Below are positions 7,733 through 16,071 of a DNA stretch of 64,000 nt, in pieces (position 1 is the stretch's first letter; each line of letters begins with the position of its first letter). The position numbers were made by a program, and so were the translations under genes. The notes beneath the pieces are model-generated. The model did not search any database. It was given only the letters and a program-made list of their open reading frames with translations, and was not told the origin of the DNA. Origin of the DNA: Clostridia bacterium (GTDB lineage Bacteria > Bacillota_A > Clostridia > Oscillospirales > Acutalibacteraceae); NCBI GenBank assembly GCA_017456015.1, contig JAFTLL010000004.1, positions 248,001-312,000 of the forward strand, given 5' to 3'.

Positions 7733-10067
7733 ATAACTTCCAAATATCTTTCGCATATTCCTTTATGGTACGGTCAGAGGAAAATTTGCCGGCCGCGCAA
7801 AGATTGAGCCAACCCTTGCGGTAAAAGGCCAATCGGTCTTTGTAATCGCGGTTGGCGCGCTTTCGGGTTTCCAGATAGTCGGCAAAATCCAGTAAGAGAT
7901 AGTATTGGTCGGGCTTATGCCAGCTTGCCCCCTCTAAAATGGAGTCGCGCAATTCAGCAAATCTGCCATCACTGACCAGTGTGCCGTCGGTCAGTGCGTC
8001 GAGCACACGGCGAATCTGTGGGTTGTTTTCATAAAAGATTTTTGGGTTGTAAATTTGCTCGACTTGCCGAATGTCCTCCAAGCGCGCGCCGAAAATATAG
8101 TTGTTTTCCTCTCCGGCTTCGGCAACGATTTCAATGTTTGCTCCGTCGTAAGTGCCGAGCGTAACAGCGCCGTTGAGCATCAGTTTCATGTTTCCGGTGC
8201 CGCTGGCTTCGGTGCCGGCGGTGGAAATCTGTTCTGAAATATCGGCGGCCGGAATGATTTTCTCGGCATAGGATACATTATAATTGCTCACGAACAAAAC
8301 CTGCAATTTTTGCCGTACCTGTTCGTCCCTTAAAATTAAATCGGCAACAGCGTGGATTAAAGAGATGATATCCTTTGCCCGCTTGTAGCCCGGCGCGGCC
8401 TTTGCACCGAAGAGAAAAACAGTCGGTTCCCAGTCGGTGTATTCGCCGTTTTTGATTTCAAAGTACAATTCCAAAATACACAGAATATTCAGCAGCTGGC
8501 GCTTGTATTCATGCAGTCGCTTGATTTGCACATCCAGTAGCCAATCGCTGTGGATGTCCACACCCTCCCGGTCGTGGATATAGGCGGCCAACGCCTGCTT
8601 TTTCTGTGTTTTGATTTGCATAAACTGTCCCAGCAGTTCGGGGTCGTCGGCAAAGGGACGCATGTTGCGCAACTGCGTAAGCTCTTTTAAAAACCGGTAA
8701 GAGCCGAGTTTTTGGCCGAGCAGCTCGGTCAATTCCCGATTGCAGACCAAGAGCCAGCGCCGCTGGGTGATACCGTTGGTCTTGTTTTGGATTTTTTGAG
8801 GATAAAGGCGGTGAAAATCGCAAAAAAGACGCTTTTTTAAAATGTCGGTGTGGAGCTCAGCCACCCCATTCACCCGTTTGGAAACAAAGACCGCCAAATT
8901 AGCCATACAGACCTGTTGGTTTTGTATAATGCGCAAATATTCGGCCGTTTGGGGGCTCTCCATGCGTGTAATTTCTTTTACCAACACCCGGTCAATGGCG
9001 GTAAGAATACCGGCTATGCCTGGCAGGGTTTCGCGAATCAGCGCCATGTCCCAGCGTTCCAAGGCTTCGGGCATAACGGTGTGGTTGGTATAGCAAAAGA
9101 TTTCGCGCGCGAGTCCCAGCGCTTCGGCAAAGGTCATTCCTTTTTGCTTTAATAATCGAATCAATTCGGGAATGGCCAATACCGGGTGGGTGTCATTGAG
9201 CTGTATGGCGGCGTAATCCTTTAAAGCGCGCATATCCTTGCCGTAAATGGCTGTGTAGTGCCGTAAAATATCCTGCAAGGCCGCACTGGCAAAGAAATAC
9301 TGTTGCATTAAGCGCAACCGTTTTCCCCGTTTGGTTTGGTCGTTGGGATAAAGCACCCGGCAAATATCCTCGGCGCGGTTCTTTTCCTTAACAGCGCGGT
9401 CATAATCGGATTGGTTAAAGGCGGTAAAATCAAAGGGAACCAGCGGTTCGGCCTCAAAAAGACGCAGGGTGCCAATGTGGTTCGAGCCGTACCCGATAAT
9501 CGGCATATCATACGGTAAGGCGCGCACCGAAAAGCCTTTAAACTGCACATAAACCGCCTCGTCCGGCCGCGGGATACTCCAAGGGTCGGTTTGCGCACCC
9601 CAATCGTCGGGCTGCTCGATTTGCCGCCCTTCTTTGAGCACCTGCCGGAACAGACCGTAGTGATAACGGATGCCGTAACCAAAAAGATTGAGCCCCAACG
9701 TGGCGCCCGAATCGAGAAAGCAGGCCGCCAAGCGTCCGAGTCCGCCGTTGCCCAGCGCCATATCCTGCGCTTCCTCCAAATCCTGTACCGAAGCACCGCA
9801 TTGTTGCAGGGCCTCTTGTACCGTGTCAAACATACCGGAACAATACAAATTGTTAAAAACCGCACGTCCCATTAAAAATTCTGCTGAAAAATAATAGGCG
9901 GTGCGGTTGTGCCGGCAGTTTCGCAGACTTTCCTCCCAATTCGGCGTAATCTGCGAGAGTACGGTTTTGGCGACCACCGTATGCAATTCGGTTGCATTTA
10001 AGCCGGCAACCGGACGCCCGTATAACAGACGGGCGGTTGCCTCCAATTTGTTTTGTAGATTTTTCAT
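7731..10067 (-). CDS. glgP: Glycogen/maltodextrin phosphorylase
   Basis: A 778-residue PLP-dependent GT35 enzyme that releases glucose-1-phosphate from alpha-1,4-glucans. Family stretches are GNGGLGRLAACFLDS, YGIRYHYGLFRQ, NDTHPVLAIPELIRLL, NKTNGIT and the PLP-lysine region ASGTGNMKLMLNG. The frame runs 78 codons further upstream, but that extension lies inside the permease gene; ATG 10067 starts MKNLQNKLEAT and gives family-normal length. It begins 8 bases after the upstream permease stop, so it belongs to the sugar-uptake operon. Import followed by phosphorolysis is a coherent maltodextrin route. It could equally act on internal glycogen. Confidence 0.95.
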   Translation of the reverse strand: MKNLQNKLEATARLLYGRPVAGLNATELHTVVAKTVLSQITPNWEESLRNCRHNRTAYYFSAEFLMGRAVFNNLYCSGMFDTVQEALQQCGASVQDLEEAQDMALGNGGLGRLAACFLDSGATLGLNLFGYGIRYHYGLFRQVLKEGRQIEQPDDWGAQTDPWSIPRPDEAVYVQFKGFSVRALPYDMPIIGYGSNHIGTLRLFEAEPLVPFDFTAFNQSDYDRAVKEKNRAEDICRVLYPNDQTKRGKRLRLMQQYFFASAALQDILRHYTAIYGKDMRALKDYAAIQLNDTHPVLAIPELIRLLKQKGMTFAEALGLAREIFCYTNHTVMPEALERWDMALIRETLPGIAGILTAIDRVLVKEITRMESPQTAEYLRIIQNQQVCMANLAVFVSKRVNGVAELHTDILKKRLFCDFHRLYPQKIQNKTNGITQRRWLLVCNRELTELLGQKLGSYRFLKELTQLRNMRPFADDPELLGQFMQIKTQKKQALAAYIHDREGVDIHSDWLLDVQIKRLHEYKRQLLNILCILELYFEIKNGEYTDWEPTVFLFGAKAAPGYKRAKDIISLIHAVADLILRDEQVRQKLQVLFVSNYNVSYAEKIIPAADISEQISTAGTEASGTGNMKLMLNGAVTLGTYDGANIEIVAEAGEENNYIFGARLEDIRQVEQIYNPKIFYENNPQIRRVLDALTDGTLVSDGRFAELRDSILEGASWHKPDQYYLLLDFADYLETRKRANRDYKDRLAFYRKGWLNLCAAGKFSSDRTIKEYAKDIWKL

Positions 10068-10075
10068 CTGCCACA

Positions 10076-10918
10076 CTACCCCTTTACCGCACCGGCCAAA
10101 ACGCCGCTGATGATATATTTCTGGCAAAACAAATAAAATACGACAATCGGGAAAATCGCCAGTACCAGCATGGCCATAAAACCGCCCCAATCGACCGCGC
10201 CGTAAGCCCCTTGCATGGTAATCTGCACCGCTACCGGAATGGTTTTGTTTTTGTCTGTTCCCAAAATCAGATAGGGCAACAGATAATCGTTCCAAATCCA
10301 CATGGCATTGAGAATGGCAACCGTAATCAGGGTTGGTTTTAAAATCGGGAGAATGACCTCAAAAAAGGTGGTAATCGGGGTACAGCCGTCTATCATGGCG
10401 GCCTGTTCAATGTCGAGCGGAATAGAGCGCACAAAGCCGCTAATCATAAAGACCGAAAGCCCGGCGCCGAAACCGAGATAAACAAAAATAATACCCAAAA
10501 GGTTGTTAAAATGTATCCGTCCCACCACATAGGTTAGGGTATACATTACCATTTGGAAGGGCACAATCATGCTGAAAACCAAGGCATAGTAAATTACGCG
10601 GCAGAATTTCATTTTCGAGCGGGTGATAAACCAGGCGGTCATTGCGGAGAACAACACAATGACCGCCACCGAACCGACCGTAATCCAGAGTGAACGGATA
10701 AACGCACCGAAAAATCCGGCTGCCTTTGCGCCGTTGATATAGTTGTCCAGCCCGATAAAGGTTTGGGCGGTGGGTAAGGCAAAGGGTGCGCTCACAATGT
10801 CGAACTTTCCTTTAAAAGAATTCAGCACAACAAGCAAAATCGGTACAAGAAAAACGACAGCCAACACAGAAAGAAGCAAAAACAGCGCCGCGCGGCTGAA
10901 CTTGTTTTTTATTTTCAT
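10076..10918 (-). CDS. Sugar ABC transporter permease, MalG type
   Basis: A 280-residue inner-membrane permease with about six hydrophobic segments. The EAA loop that docks the ATPase reads EQAAMIDGCTPITTFFEVIL. The start is placed at ATG 10918 (MKIKNKFSRAA), preceded by a perfect AGGAGG; the longer frame would run back into the previous gene. Only 2 bases separate it from the MalF-type gene upstream and 8 from glgP downstream. Substrate is inferred, from glgP, to be a malto-oligosaccharide. No ATPase subunit is encoded nearby, so a shared MsmK-type ATPase is likely. Confidence 0.93.
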   Translation of the reverse strand: MKIKNKFSRAALFLLLSVLAVVFLVPILLVVLNSFKGKFDIVSAPFALPTAQTFIGLDNYINGAKAAGFFGAFIRSLWITVGSVAVIVLFSAMTAWFITRSKMKFCRVIYYALVFSMIVPFQMVMYTLTYVVGRIHFNNLLGIIFVYLGFGAGLSVFMISGFVRSIPLDIEQAAMIDGCTPITTFFEVILPILKPTLITVAILNAMWIWNDYLLPYLILGTDKNKTIPVAVQITMQGAYGAVDWGGFMAMLVLAIFPIVVFYLFCQKYIISGVLAGAVKG

Positions 10919-10920
10919 GT

Positions 10921-11760
10921 TTATGCCTCCTTGCCGGATGTGAGTTTTAACTGTGCAAAGGAAATCAGCGCCACAATTAAAAAGAAAAGCACCGCTTTGG
11001 CCTGTCCGACTCCCTGCCAACCAATGCGCCCGTAAAAGGTTTGGTAAATATCGAGCGCCAGCATGGAGGTTTCGTTGGCCGGCGCACCGGCTGTGAGAGC
11101 AAGGTTTTGGTCGAAAAGTTTAAAGGAATTGGTCAGGGTAAGAAAGGTACAAATGGCAATCGAGGGCGAAAGCACCGGTAATAGGATATACCGCAGACGC
11201 TGAAAGGGGCTGGCGCCGTCAATGGCGGCCGCCTCCAACAGCTCGCTGGGCACATTTTGCAGTCCGGCAATATAAATGACCATCATATATCCAATCAATT
11301 GCCAGTTCATCAGCGCAACCAAGCCCCAAAAGCCATAACTCGCATCGTAGGTGATGTCCAGTCCGTAAAAGCCGAGAATACCGTTGATAATCAGGTTCCA
11401 AATATAGCCCAGCACAATGCCGCCAATCAGATTCGGCATAAAAAAGACGGTGCGAAAGACATCTGAGCCCCGCAAAGAACGGGTAAGCGCCAACGCAAGC
11501 AGAAAAGCAAAGACATTGACGCTGACCACCGAAACGGCCGTAAACTTGACCGTAAACAGAAGCGCCGACCCAAAGCCGCTGTCAAATCGAAAGGCATCGA
11601 TATAATTGGCAAAGCCGACCCACTCCCAGTTGTTTACCGTTGTAAACTTGGTAAAGGAAAGGAACAGCCCCATGCAAAAGGGCAGAACAAACATTACCGC
11701 AAAGGCCAAGAGGGTCGGCAGTACAAAGAGGAAAAAATAGCGATTATAACTTTTCTGCAT
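10921..11760 (-). CDS. Sugar ABC transporter permease, MalF type
   Basis: A 279-residue permease of the carbohydrate-uptake 1 family, starting MQKSYNRYFFLFVLPTLLAF. It has six predicted membrane segments and an EAA loop EAAAIDGASPFQRLRYILLP. The periplasm-side FTKFTTVNNWEWVGFANY segment is typical of the MalF/UgpA group. It starts 9 bases after the binding-protein stop and pairs with the MalG-type protein encoded immediately downstream. Confidence 0.93.
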   Translation of the reverse strand: MQKSYNRYFFLFVLPTLLAFAVMFVLPFCMGLFLSFTKFTTVNNWEWVGFANYIDAFRFDSGFGSALLFTVKFTAVSVVSVNVFAFLLALALTRSLRGSDVFRTVFFMPNLIGGIVLGYIWNLIINGILGFYGLDITYDASYGFWGLVALMNWQLIGYMMVIYIAGLQNVPSELLEAAAIDGASPFQRLRYILLPVLSPSIAICTFLTLTNSFKLFDQNLALTAGAPANETSMLALDIYQTFYGRIGWQGVGQAKAVLFFLIVALISFAQLKLTSGKEA

Positions 11761-11769
11761 ACCTATCGC

Positions 11770-13113
11770 CTATCTCGCAGCCGCCGCCTCAGATTTCCAC
11801 TTACTCACCATCAAATCGCGAACCTCTTGCCAGGATTTTGTGCCTTGCGCGTATTGGAGTAGCGCCGCACCGAAAGCGTCCTTAAAATTCTGGCTCGGGA
11901 AGACGGTAAAGTTCCAGGGAATGGTTTCAATATCTTCCTTGTTCATCCAGGAAAGCACCTCTAATGCCAAGGGATCGGTTGGTTTTTCGCCGTCTTCAAA
12001 GGTGTCAAAGGGTGCGATAAAATCCAGTTTGTTGGTTACAAAATCCTTGCCGGTGTCGCTGGAATACAGCCAGTAGAGAAAATCAGCCGCCGCCTTTTGT
12101 TCGGCTTCGCTCGCCTTGGAATTGATACAGAAAAAGTTTTCGGTGCCGATGGCAAGGCCCTGGTTTTCCTCATCCTCTGTACCCATATAAATCGGAAGGA
12201 ATTTAATGTTTTCTTCCTTGACAACATTACCCGAAATGCCGGAAATCTGCGACCAAGCCCAGTTTCCGTTTTGCACCATTGCGCTTTTGCCGAGCGCAAA
12301 CTCTGCCATGGATTCGTCTACGATTTTGGAACCGAGCTGTTTTTTATCGGTGACAGAATTGTTTAAATATAAATCAAAAATCTTGCGGAAGTTGTCGCTG
12401 TATGCAAAGGTGATTTCCTTGGTATCATCGCTTGAAAGGTCGACATCCTTGTCGTCGAATTCATAATACACCGGCAGATTGGCAAGATGGGTCTGCCAGC
12501 GCCAGTCCTCGCCGGTTTTCAAAGAAGTGGAGGAAAAGACACCCTGAATGCCCAGCTTGTCTTTTTTGCTCTGCATATCCTCTACAATCGCCTTTAAAGC
12601 ATCAAAGCTTTTGATTTCATCCATGGAGCTGTAATTGGTCGATTTATCGGCCAGAGCAAAATATTTGTCGGTAATTTCTTTGTTGTAAATGATGCCGTAA
12701 CCCTCAATGACATACGGAATACCATATACGTCGTTGCCGACTTTAATTGCCAAGTCCTTGTCGGTCAGGTGGTTATACAGTTCGGTGTCCTTTAAATCTG
12801 CACAGTAGTCCTTCCAATTTGCATACCCCTTCGGACCGTTGATTTGGAAAATGGTCGGGGCTTCGCTGCCGGCCATTTTGGCGGTCAGGGTCGATTCATA
12901 GTTTCCTGAGGCGGCGGTTTCGACAATCACCGTCACACCCTTTTCCTTTTTGTATGCCGCGGCAATCTCATCATAGACCGTGGCAACCTCTGGTTTAAAG
13001 TTTAAAAATCGAATGGTGCTTGCTTGGGTGTTATCTCCTGTTCTGCGGCAGCCGGCAAACAGGCTGGCGGCACAGGCAAATAATAAAAGCACGGACAATA
13101 CTTTTGTTCTCAT
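11770..13113 (-). CDS. Sugar ABC transporter substrate-binding lipoprotein
   Basis: A 447-residue family-1 extracellular solute-binding protein. The signal peptide MRTKVLSVLLLFACAASLF ends in lipobox FAGC, so it is anchored to the outer face of the membrane. The mature part has the FLNFKPEVATVYDEIAAAYK start and EAPTIFQINGP motif typical of MalE-like proteins. ATG 13113 is chosen over an in-frame upstream start because GGGAGG lies 7 bases before it. The start region is embedded in a nested inverted repeat (13089-13156). It is the first transport gene of the operon, 60 bases after the Lrp-type gene. Confidence 0.93.
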   Translation of the reverse strand: MRTKVLSVLLLFACAASLFAGCRRTGDNTQASTIRFLNFKPEVATVYDEIAAAYKKEKGVTVIVETAASGNYESTLTAKMAGSEAPTIFQINGPKGYANWKDYCADLKDTELYNHLTDKDLAIKVGNDVYGIPYVIEGYGIIYNKEITDKYFALADKSTNYSSMDEIKSFDALKAIVEDMQSKKDKLGIQGVFSSTSLKTGEDWRWQTHLANLPVYYEFDDKDVDLSSDDTKEITFAYSDNFRKIFDLYLNNSVTDKKQLGSKIVDESMAEFALGKSAMVQNGNWAWSQISGISGNVVKEENIKFLPIYMGTEDEENQGLAIGTENFFCINSKASEAEQKAAADFLYWLYSSDTGKDFVTNKLDFIAPFDTFEDGEKPTDPLALEVLSWMNKEDIETIPWNFTVFPSQNFKDAFGAALLQYAQGTKSWQEVRDLMVSKWKSEAAAAR

Positions 13114-13156
13114 ACAAATTCCTCCCAAAGTAATTTGTAGATAGTATTGTCCGTGC
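13089..13156 (-). promoter_or_regulatory. Nested mRNA stem-loop enclosing the binding-protein start
   Basis: On the coding strand a 13-base arm GCACGGACAATAC (13156-13144) pairs perfectly with GTATTGTCCGTGC (13101-13089). Inside it, ACAAATT pairs with AATTTGT (13138-13132 with 13120-13114). The Shine-Dalgarno GGGAGG is in the 11-base apical loop and the ATG in the asymmetric inner loop. The 3' outer arm is within codons 5-9 of the lipoprotein gene. No U run follows, so it is not a terminator. Translational control or mRNA processing is inferred. Confidence 0.6.
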
Positions 13157-13173
13157 CGAAATAATTTATTCTT

Positions 13174-13647
13174 TTATTTTTCCGGAAGTTGGGGATATTG
13201 GTTGTTTGCAATCGCGTCTAAATCCACATTAAAATTCTCCTTGGCGGTGGAAAAGACGATTTTGGTTTCGGTACTGCCGAAGGTTTGCAGTTGCCCGATA
13301 AAGGTATCCAAGTTTTCGGTGCTTTCAAAGGCGACCTTAATCATCATGGAGTAATGCCCGGTCACACAGCAACATTCAATTACATTCGGGTGCTTTTGAA
13401 TAAAGGGATAAAAGACCGGCTTTTGCGAAGGGTGAATTTCCAGATTGATAAATGCGGTGATGGGAAAGCCGAGTTTCTTATGGTCGATTTTTGCACCGTA
13501 ACCGGTGATAATCCCGTCACTCTCCAACTTTTCTATACGGGACGCTGTGGCCGGAGAGGAGAGGTAAACCCCCTCAGCCAAATGTTTCAGCGGTGTTCTG
13601 GCATTCTCTTGCAGCATTTTTACCAGTTTCATATCAATTTTATCCAT
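13174..13647 (-). CDS. Lrp/AsnC family transcriptional regulator
   Basis: A 157-residue regulator: N-terminal helix-turn-helix (about 1-55, with NARTPLKHLAEGVYLSSPATASRI) and a C-terminal RAM ligand-binding and oligomerisation domain (about 65-145, with VIECCCVTGHYSMMIKV). ATG 13647 is chosen; GTGGG lies about 8 bases before it, while the GTG three codons earlier has poorer spacing. It lies upstream of and co-directional with the sugar operon, with no terminator between them. Lrp proteins usually sense amino acids, so pairing with carbohydrate uptake is unusual. Its own promoter is well defined. Confidence 0.92.
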   Translation of the reverse strand: MDKIDMKLVKMLQENARTPLKHLAEGVYLSSPATASRIEKLESDGIITGYGAKIDHKKLGFPITAFINLEIHPSQKPVFYPFIQKHPNVIECCCVTGHYSMMIKVAFESTENLDTFIGQLQTFGSTETKIVFSTAKENFNVDLDAIANNQYPQLPEK

Positions 13648-13702
13648 ATCGCACACCCACTTTAAATTCTTTTAGTAAAAGCCCGCGTATTGGCTGTATT
13701 TC

Positions 13703-13731
13703 AGTATAACGGATTAACAAAATTTTGTCAA
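13703..13731 (-). promoter_or_regulatory. Sigma-A promoter for the Lrp-type gene
   Basis: On the minus strand: TTGACA at 13731-13726, 17-base spacer, TATACT at 13708-13703, about 55 bases before the start codon. Likely drives lrp and, by read-through, the sugar operon. Confidence 0.85.
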
Positions 13732-13794
13732 CACCGCGTTTTGCTTTACATTTCACATTTGCGTCACAATCGCAGACAAAACCGCAAGTTTCGC

Positions 13795-13824
13795 TTGACA
13801 CCGCCCAAGATAAAAAAGTATAAT
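13795..13824 (+). promoter_or_regulatory. Sigma-A promoter for D,D-carboxypeptidase gene
   Basis: TTGACA (13795-13800), 18-base spacer, TATAAT (13819-13824), 32 bases before ATG 13857, which has AGGAGA upstream. It diverges from the lrp promoter. Confidence 0.88.
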
Positions 13825-13856
13825 TTTAACAGATACTGTTTTTAGGAGAAGAGAGA

Positions 13857-15167
13857 ATGAAAAAACCATTCTTATCGATTTTGATTTGCTTGACGGTCGC
13901 CTTTTCGTTTTGTCTGCCGGCGAAAGCCGAAACCCTGCCCGAAATCACCTCGGCCGGCTTTGTGCTTTGCAACGCCGAAACGGGAGAAATATTGCAGTCC
14001 AAAAATCCCGATGGCCGGCTTTACCCCGCTTCGCTGACCAAACTGATGACGGCGCTTTTAACCGTCGAGTTGGCGGAGGATTTGGACACCGAGAAGGTAA
14101 CGGTATCCAAAAACGCGGTGGAATCCCTGAACGGAACCCACTCTTCTACCGGAAATTTAAAGGCCGACGAAACCTATACGTTGCGGCAATTGCTTTATTT
14201 GCTTATGCTGCCCTCCGGAAATGACAGTGCCAATGTTTTGGCAGAATATTTTTGTCAGACCAATGCGGCCTTTGCCGAGAAAATGAACCAAAAGGCCGAC
14301 GAGCTGGGAATGAAAAACACCCATTATACAAATCCGCACGGTCTGCATGACCCCATGCATTATACAACCGCCGCGGATATGGCGCTGCTTACGCAAGCCT
14401 TTCTGCGCCAGCCGGTGCTGAAAGAGATTGCTTCGGCGGCAGAATATACCGTTCCGGCAACCGAATTGCAGGGCGAGCGCGAAATCAAGACCACCAATTT
14501 AATGAAACTGTCAGGCAGCGGATATTATTACGCAGACGCCTATGGACTGAAAACCGGGAATACGACCGAGGCCGGTCGGTGTTTGGTTGCGGCGGCCGAA
14601 AGGGACGGGTTGAACCTCGTTTGTATTTTGATGAACTGTCCGGCTAAATATACCAAAACCGCGGTTGTCCGCTGTGAGTTTTTGGAGGCGGCTTCGGTTT
14701 TCGACTATGCTTTCGAAACCTATTCGGTTCAAAAGCTTTATGATGAAGGAACCGTAATCGATGACAAATCGGTCGGCAACACCTTTTATCAACAGGTAGA
14801 TTTGGTGCTGGATGAGGATGTCTATGCGACCTTACCTAAAACGGCCGACCCAACAAAAACAGAATACACCGTCGATTGGAATTTTACCGGAACAAACCCT
14901 TCGGCGCCGATTGGCAAGGGAGAGGTTTTGGGGAAAGTCATAATTACCCTCGACGGCCAAACCATTGCCGAAAGCAATGTGGTTGCGGCGCAGGCGGTTG
15001 CGGCCAATCCGCTGATTCTTTTTTGGCAGCGCATAGATACGTATGTCTATATTGTCTTAGGCCTTGCCACTGCATTGGTGTTGCTCTTTTTGCTCTTGGT
15101 GATTCGTGCGCAGGCATTGCGCAGACGCAGACGAAAAAGACGCGCCGCTCGGCGGCGTGGCCGATAA
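13857..15167 (+). CDS. D-alanyl-D-alanine carboxypeptidase (peptidase S11)
   Basis: A 436-residue penicillin-binding protein of the DacA/DacF type, which trims the terminal D-Ala of peptidoglycan stem peptides. A signal peptide ends near residue 25 (PAKAE). Active-site motifs are S59-L-T-K62 in YPASLTKLM, SGN in LPSGNDSANV and KTG in YGLKTGNTTEAG. A C-terminal beta domain follows and, unlike the usual amphipathic anchor, the protein ends in a true membrane segment (TYVYIVLGLATALVLLFLLL) and an Arg-rich tail with runs LRRRRRKRR and AARRRGR, presumably cytosolic. Monocistronic, with its own promoter and terminator. Confidence 0.95.
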   Translation: MKKPFLSILICLTVAFSFCLPAKAETLPEITSAGFVLCNAETGEILQSKNPDGRLYPASLTKLMTALLTVELAEDLDTEKVTVSKNAVESLNGTHSSTGNLKADETYTLRQLLYLLMLPSGNDSANVLAEYFCQTNAAFAEKMNQKADELGMKNTHYTNPHGLHDPMHYTTAADMALLTQAFLRQPVLKEIASAAEYTVPATELQGEREIKTTNLMKLSGSGYYYADAYGLKTGNTTEAGRCLVAAAERDGLNLVCILMNCPAKYTKTAVVRCEFLEAASVFDYAFETYSVQKLYDEGTVIDDKSVGNTFYQQVDLVLDEDVYATLPKTADPTKTEYTVDWNFTGTNPSAPIGKGEVLGKVIITLDGQTIAESNVVAAQAVAANPLILFWQRIDTYVYIVLGLATALVLLFLLLVIRAQALRRRRRKRRAARRRGR

Positions 15168-15179
15168 ATAATCAAAAAG

Positions 15180-15210
15180 AAAAGCGCAGGATAAAATCCT
15201 GCGCTTTTTT
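15180..15210 (+). terminator. Bidirectional intrinsic terminator
   Basis: A 12-bp stem AAAAGCGCAGGA / TCCTGCGCTTTT with loop TAAAA, T-rich on both strands. It can end both the carboxypeptidase gene and the convergent secreted-protein gene. Confidence 0.88.
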
Positions 15211-15249
15211 AGGCATGACGGGCTCGACTCCGACAGCCTAATAATAATC

Positions 15250-15780
15250 TTATGCCAAGATTTCCGAAGAAACCAAGTGATAACCAAAGGCGCTGTCGGC
15301 ATTTTTTACGAAAATGCTGTTGCAGAGCGCATCAAAGCTTTCACCTTCATGTCCTTCGCAAACTACCTTGGATACCACCTTGACCCGGTCGCCGTCTTCT
15401 TCGGTTGAAATCAGGGTGTGGTTGTATAGGCTATAACCCATCGCCGGGATTTCTATGCGGCCGTCTTCGACCTGCAAGCCGTTTTGCGCATAATCAACCG
15501 TTTTGCCGTAAAGAGCGCCCGAAAACAGGTCGGCCTGCTCGACCGGAAGAAAAAGCCTCCCGTCCGCATCCTCCTCTGCCAAATCCAACAAAGACAATAA
15601 GGTACCGGTTGCAATGTCGCTATCCGAAAAGGAGGTGCCGTAGCAATAGTTCATATTCAAAAGGGCTGCATAATCTACCGGAACTTCGGTTGTCGGGGTG
15701 GCCGCCTTGCCCGGCACCAAAAACGCCAGCAAAGGCAGGAGAACCGAAACCAAAAATCGGGTTAAAACCGCTTTCAACAT
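15250..15780 (-). CDS. Secreted protein of unknown function
   Basis: A 176-residue protein with a signal peptide (MLKAVLTRFLVSVLLPLLAFLVPGKAA, cleavage probably after GKAA). No lipobox Cys is present. The mature part is acidic and includes YGTSFSDSDIATGTLLSLLDLAEE and a C-terminal IFVKNADSAFGYHLVSSEIL strand, a pattern seen in small secreted NTF2-like or beta proteins of gut Clostridia. ATG 15780 is chosen with GAGAGG at good spacing; a GTG three codons earlier is possible. It is transcribed alone toward the terminator at 15180. Function not recognised. Confidence 0.75.
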   Translation of the reverse strand: MLKAVLTRFLVSVLLPLLAFLVPGKAATPTTEVPVDYAALLNMNYCYGTSFSDSDIATGTLLSLLDLAEEDADGRLFLPVEQADLFSGALYGKTVDYAQNGLQVEDGRIEIPAMGYSLYNHTLISTEEDGDRVKVVSKVVCEGHEGESFDALCNSIFVKNADSAFGYHLVSSEILA

Positions 15781-15985
15781 ATGCAACACCTCTCTTTTGT
15801 ATCCTTTATTTAATTATATACAAACTTTCAAAAAAAGTATTTTCAATCCAATTACAGTTTCATTAAAATTCTGCTACAAATAGTTACAAGCCTGACATTT
15901 TTGGCCAAGAGAGACAAAATTCGTGCATTTACTTTATTAAAATCACTTTTTTTACAAAAAAGTTAAAAAAAAACAAGATTTATAG

Positions 15986-16014
15986 TTGAAAACATAAAAA
16001 AATTATGTTATACT
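15986..16014 (+). promoter_or_regulatory. Sigma-A promoter for glutamate dehydrogenase
   Basis: TTGAAA (15986-15991), 17-base spacer, TATACT (16009-16014). The whole 15781-16071 gap is very AT-rich, with A tracts upstream of the -35 that could act as an UP element. No gene or other structure was seen in the gap. Confidence 0.82.
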
Positions 16015-16071
16015 TTTCCATATTGTTTTTAATGATAAAATAGGGAAAAATAATTTATGGGAGTCTTTTTC

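Noticed and set aside
10068..10301. 78-codon N-terminal extension of glycogen phosphorylase
   Set aside because: It overlaps the permease gene and resembles no phosphorylase N-terminus; ATG 10067 gives normal length.
15790..15985. Riboswitch or T-box before gdhA
   Set aside because: The AT-rich stretch lies upstream of the promoter and the transcribed leader is too short to hold one.
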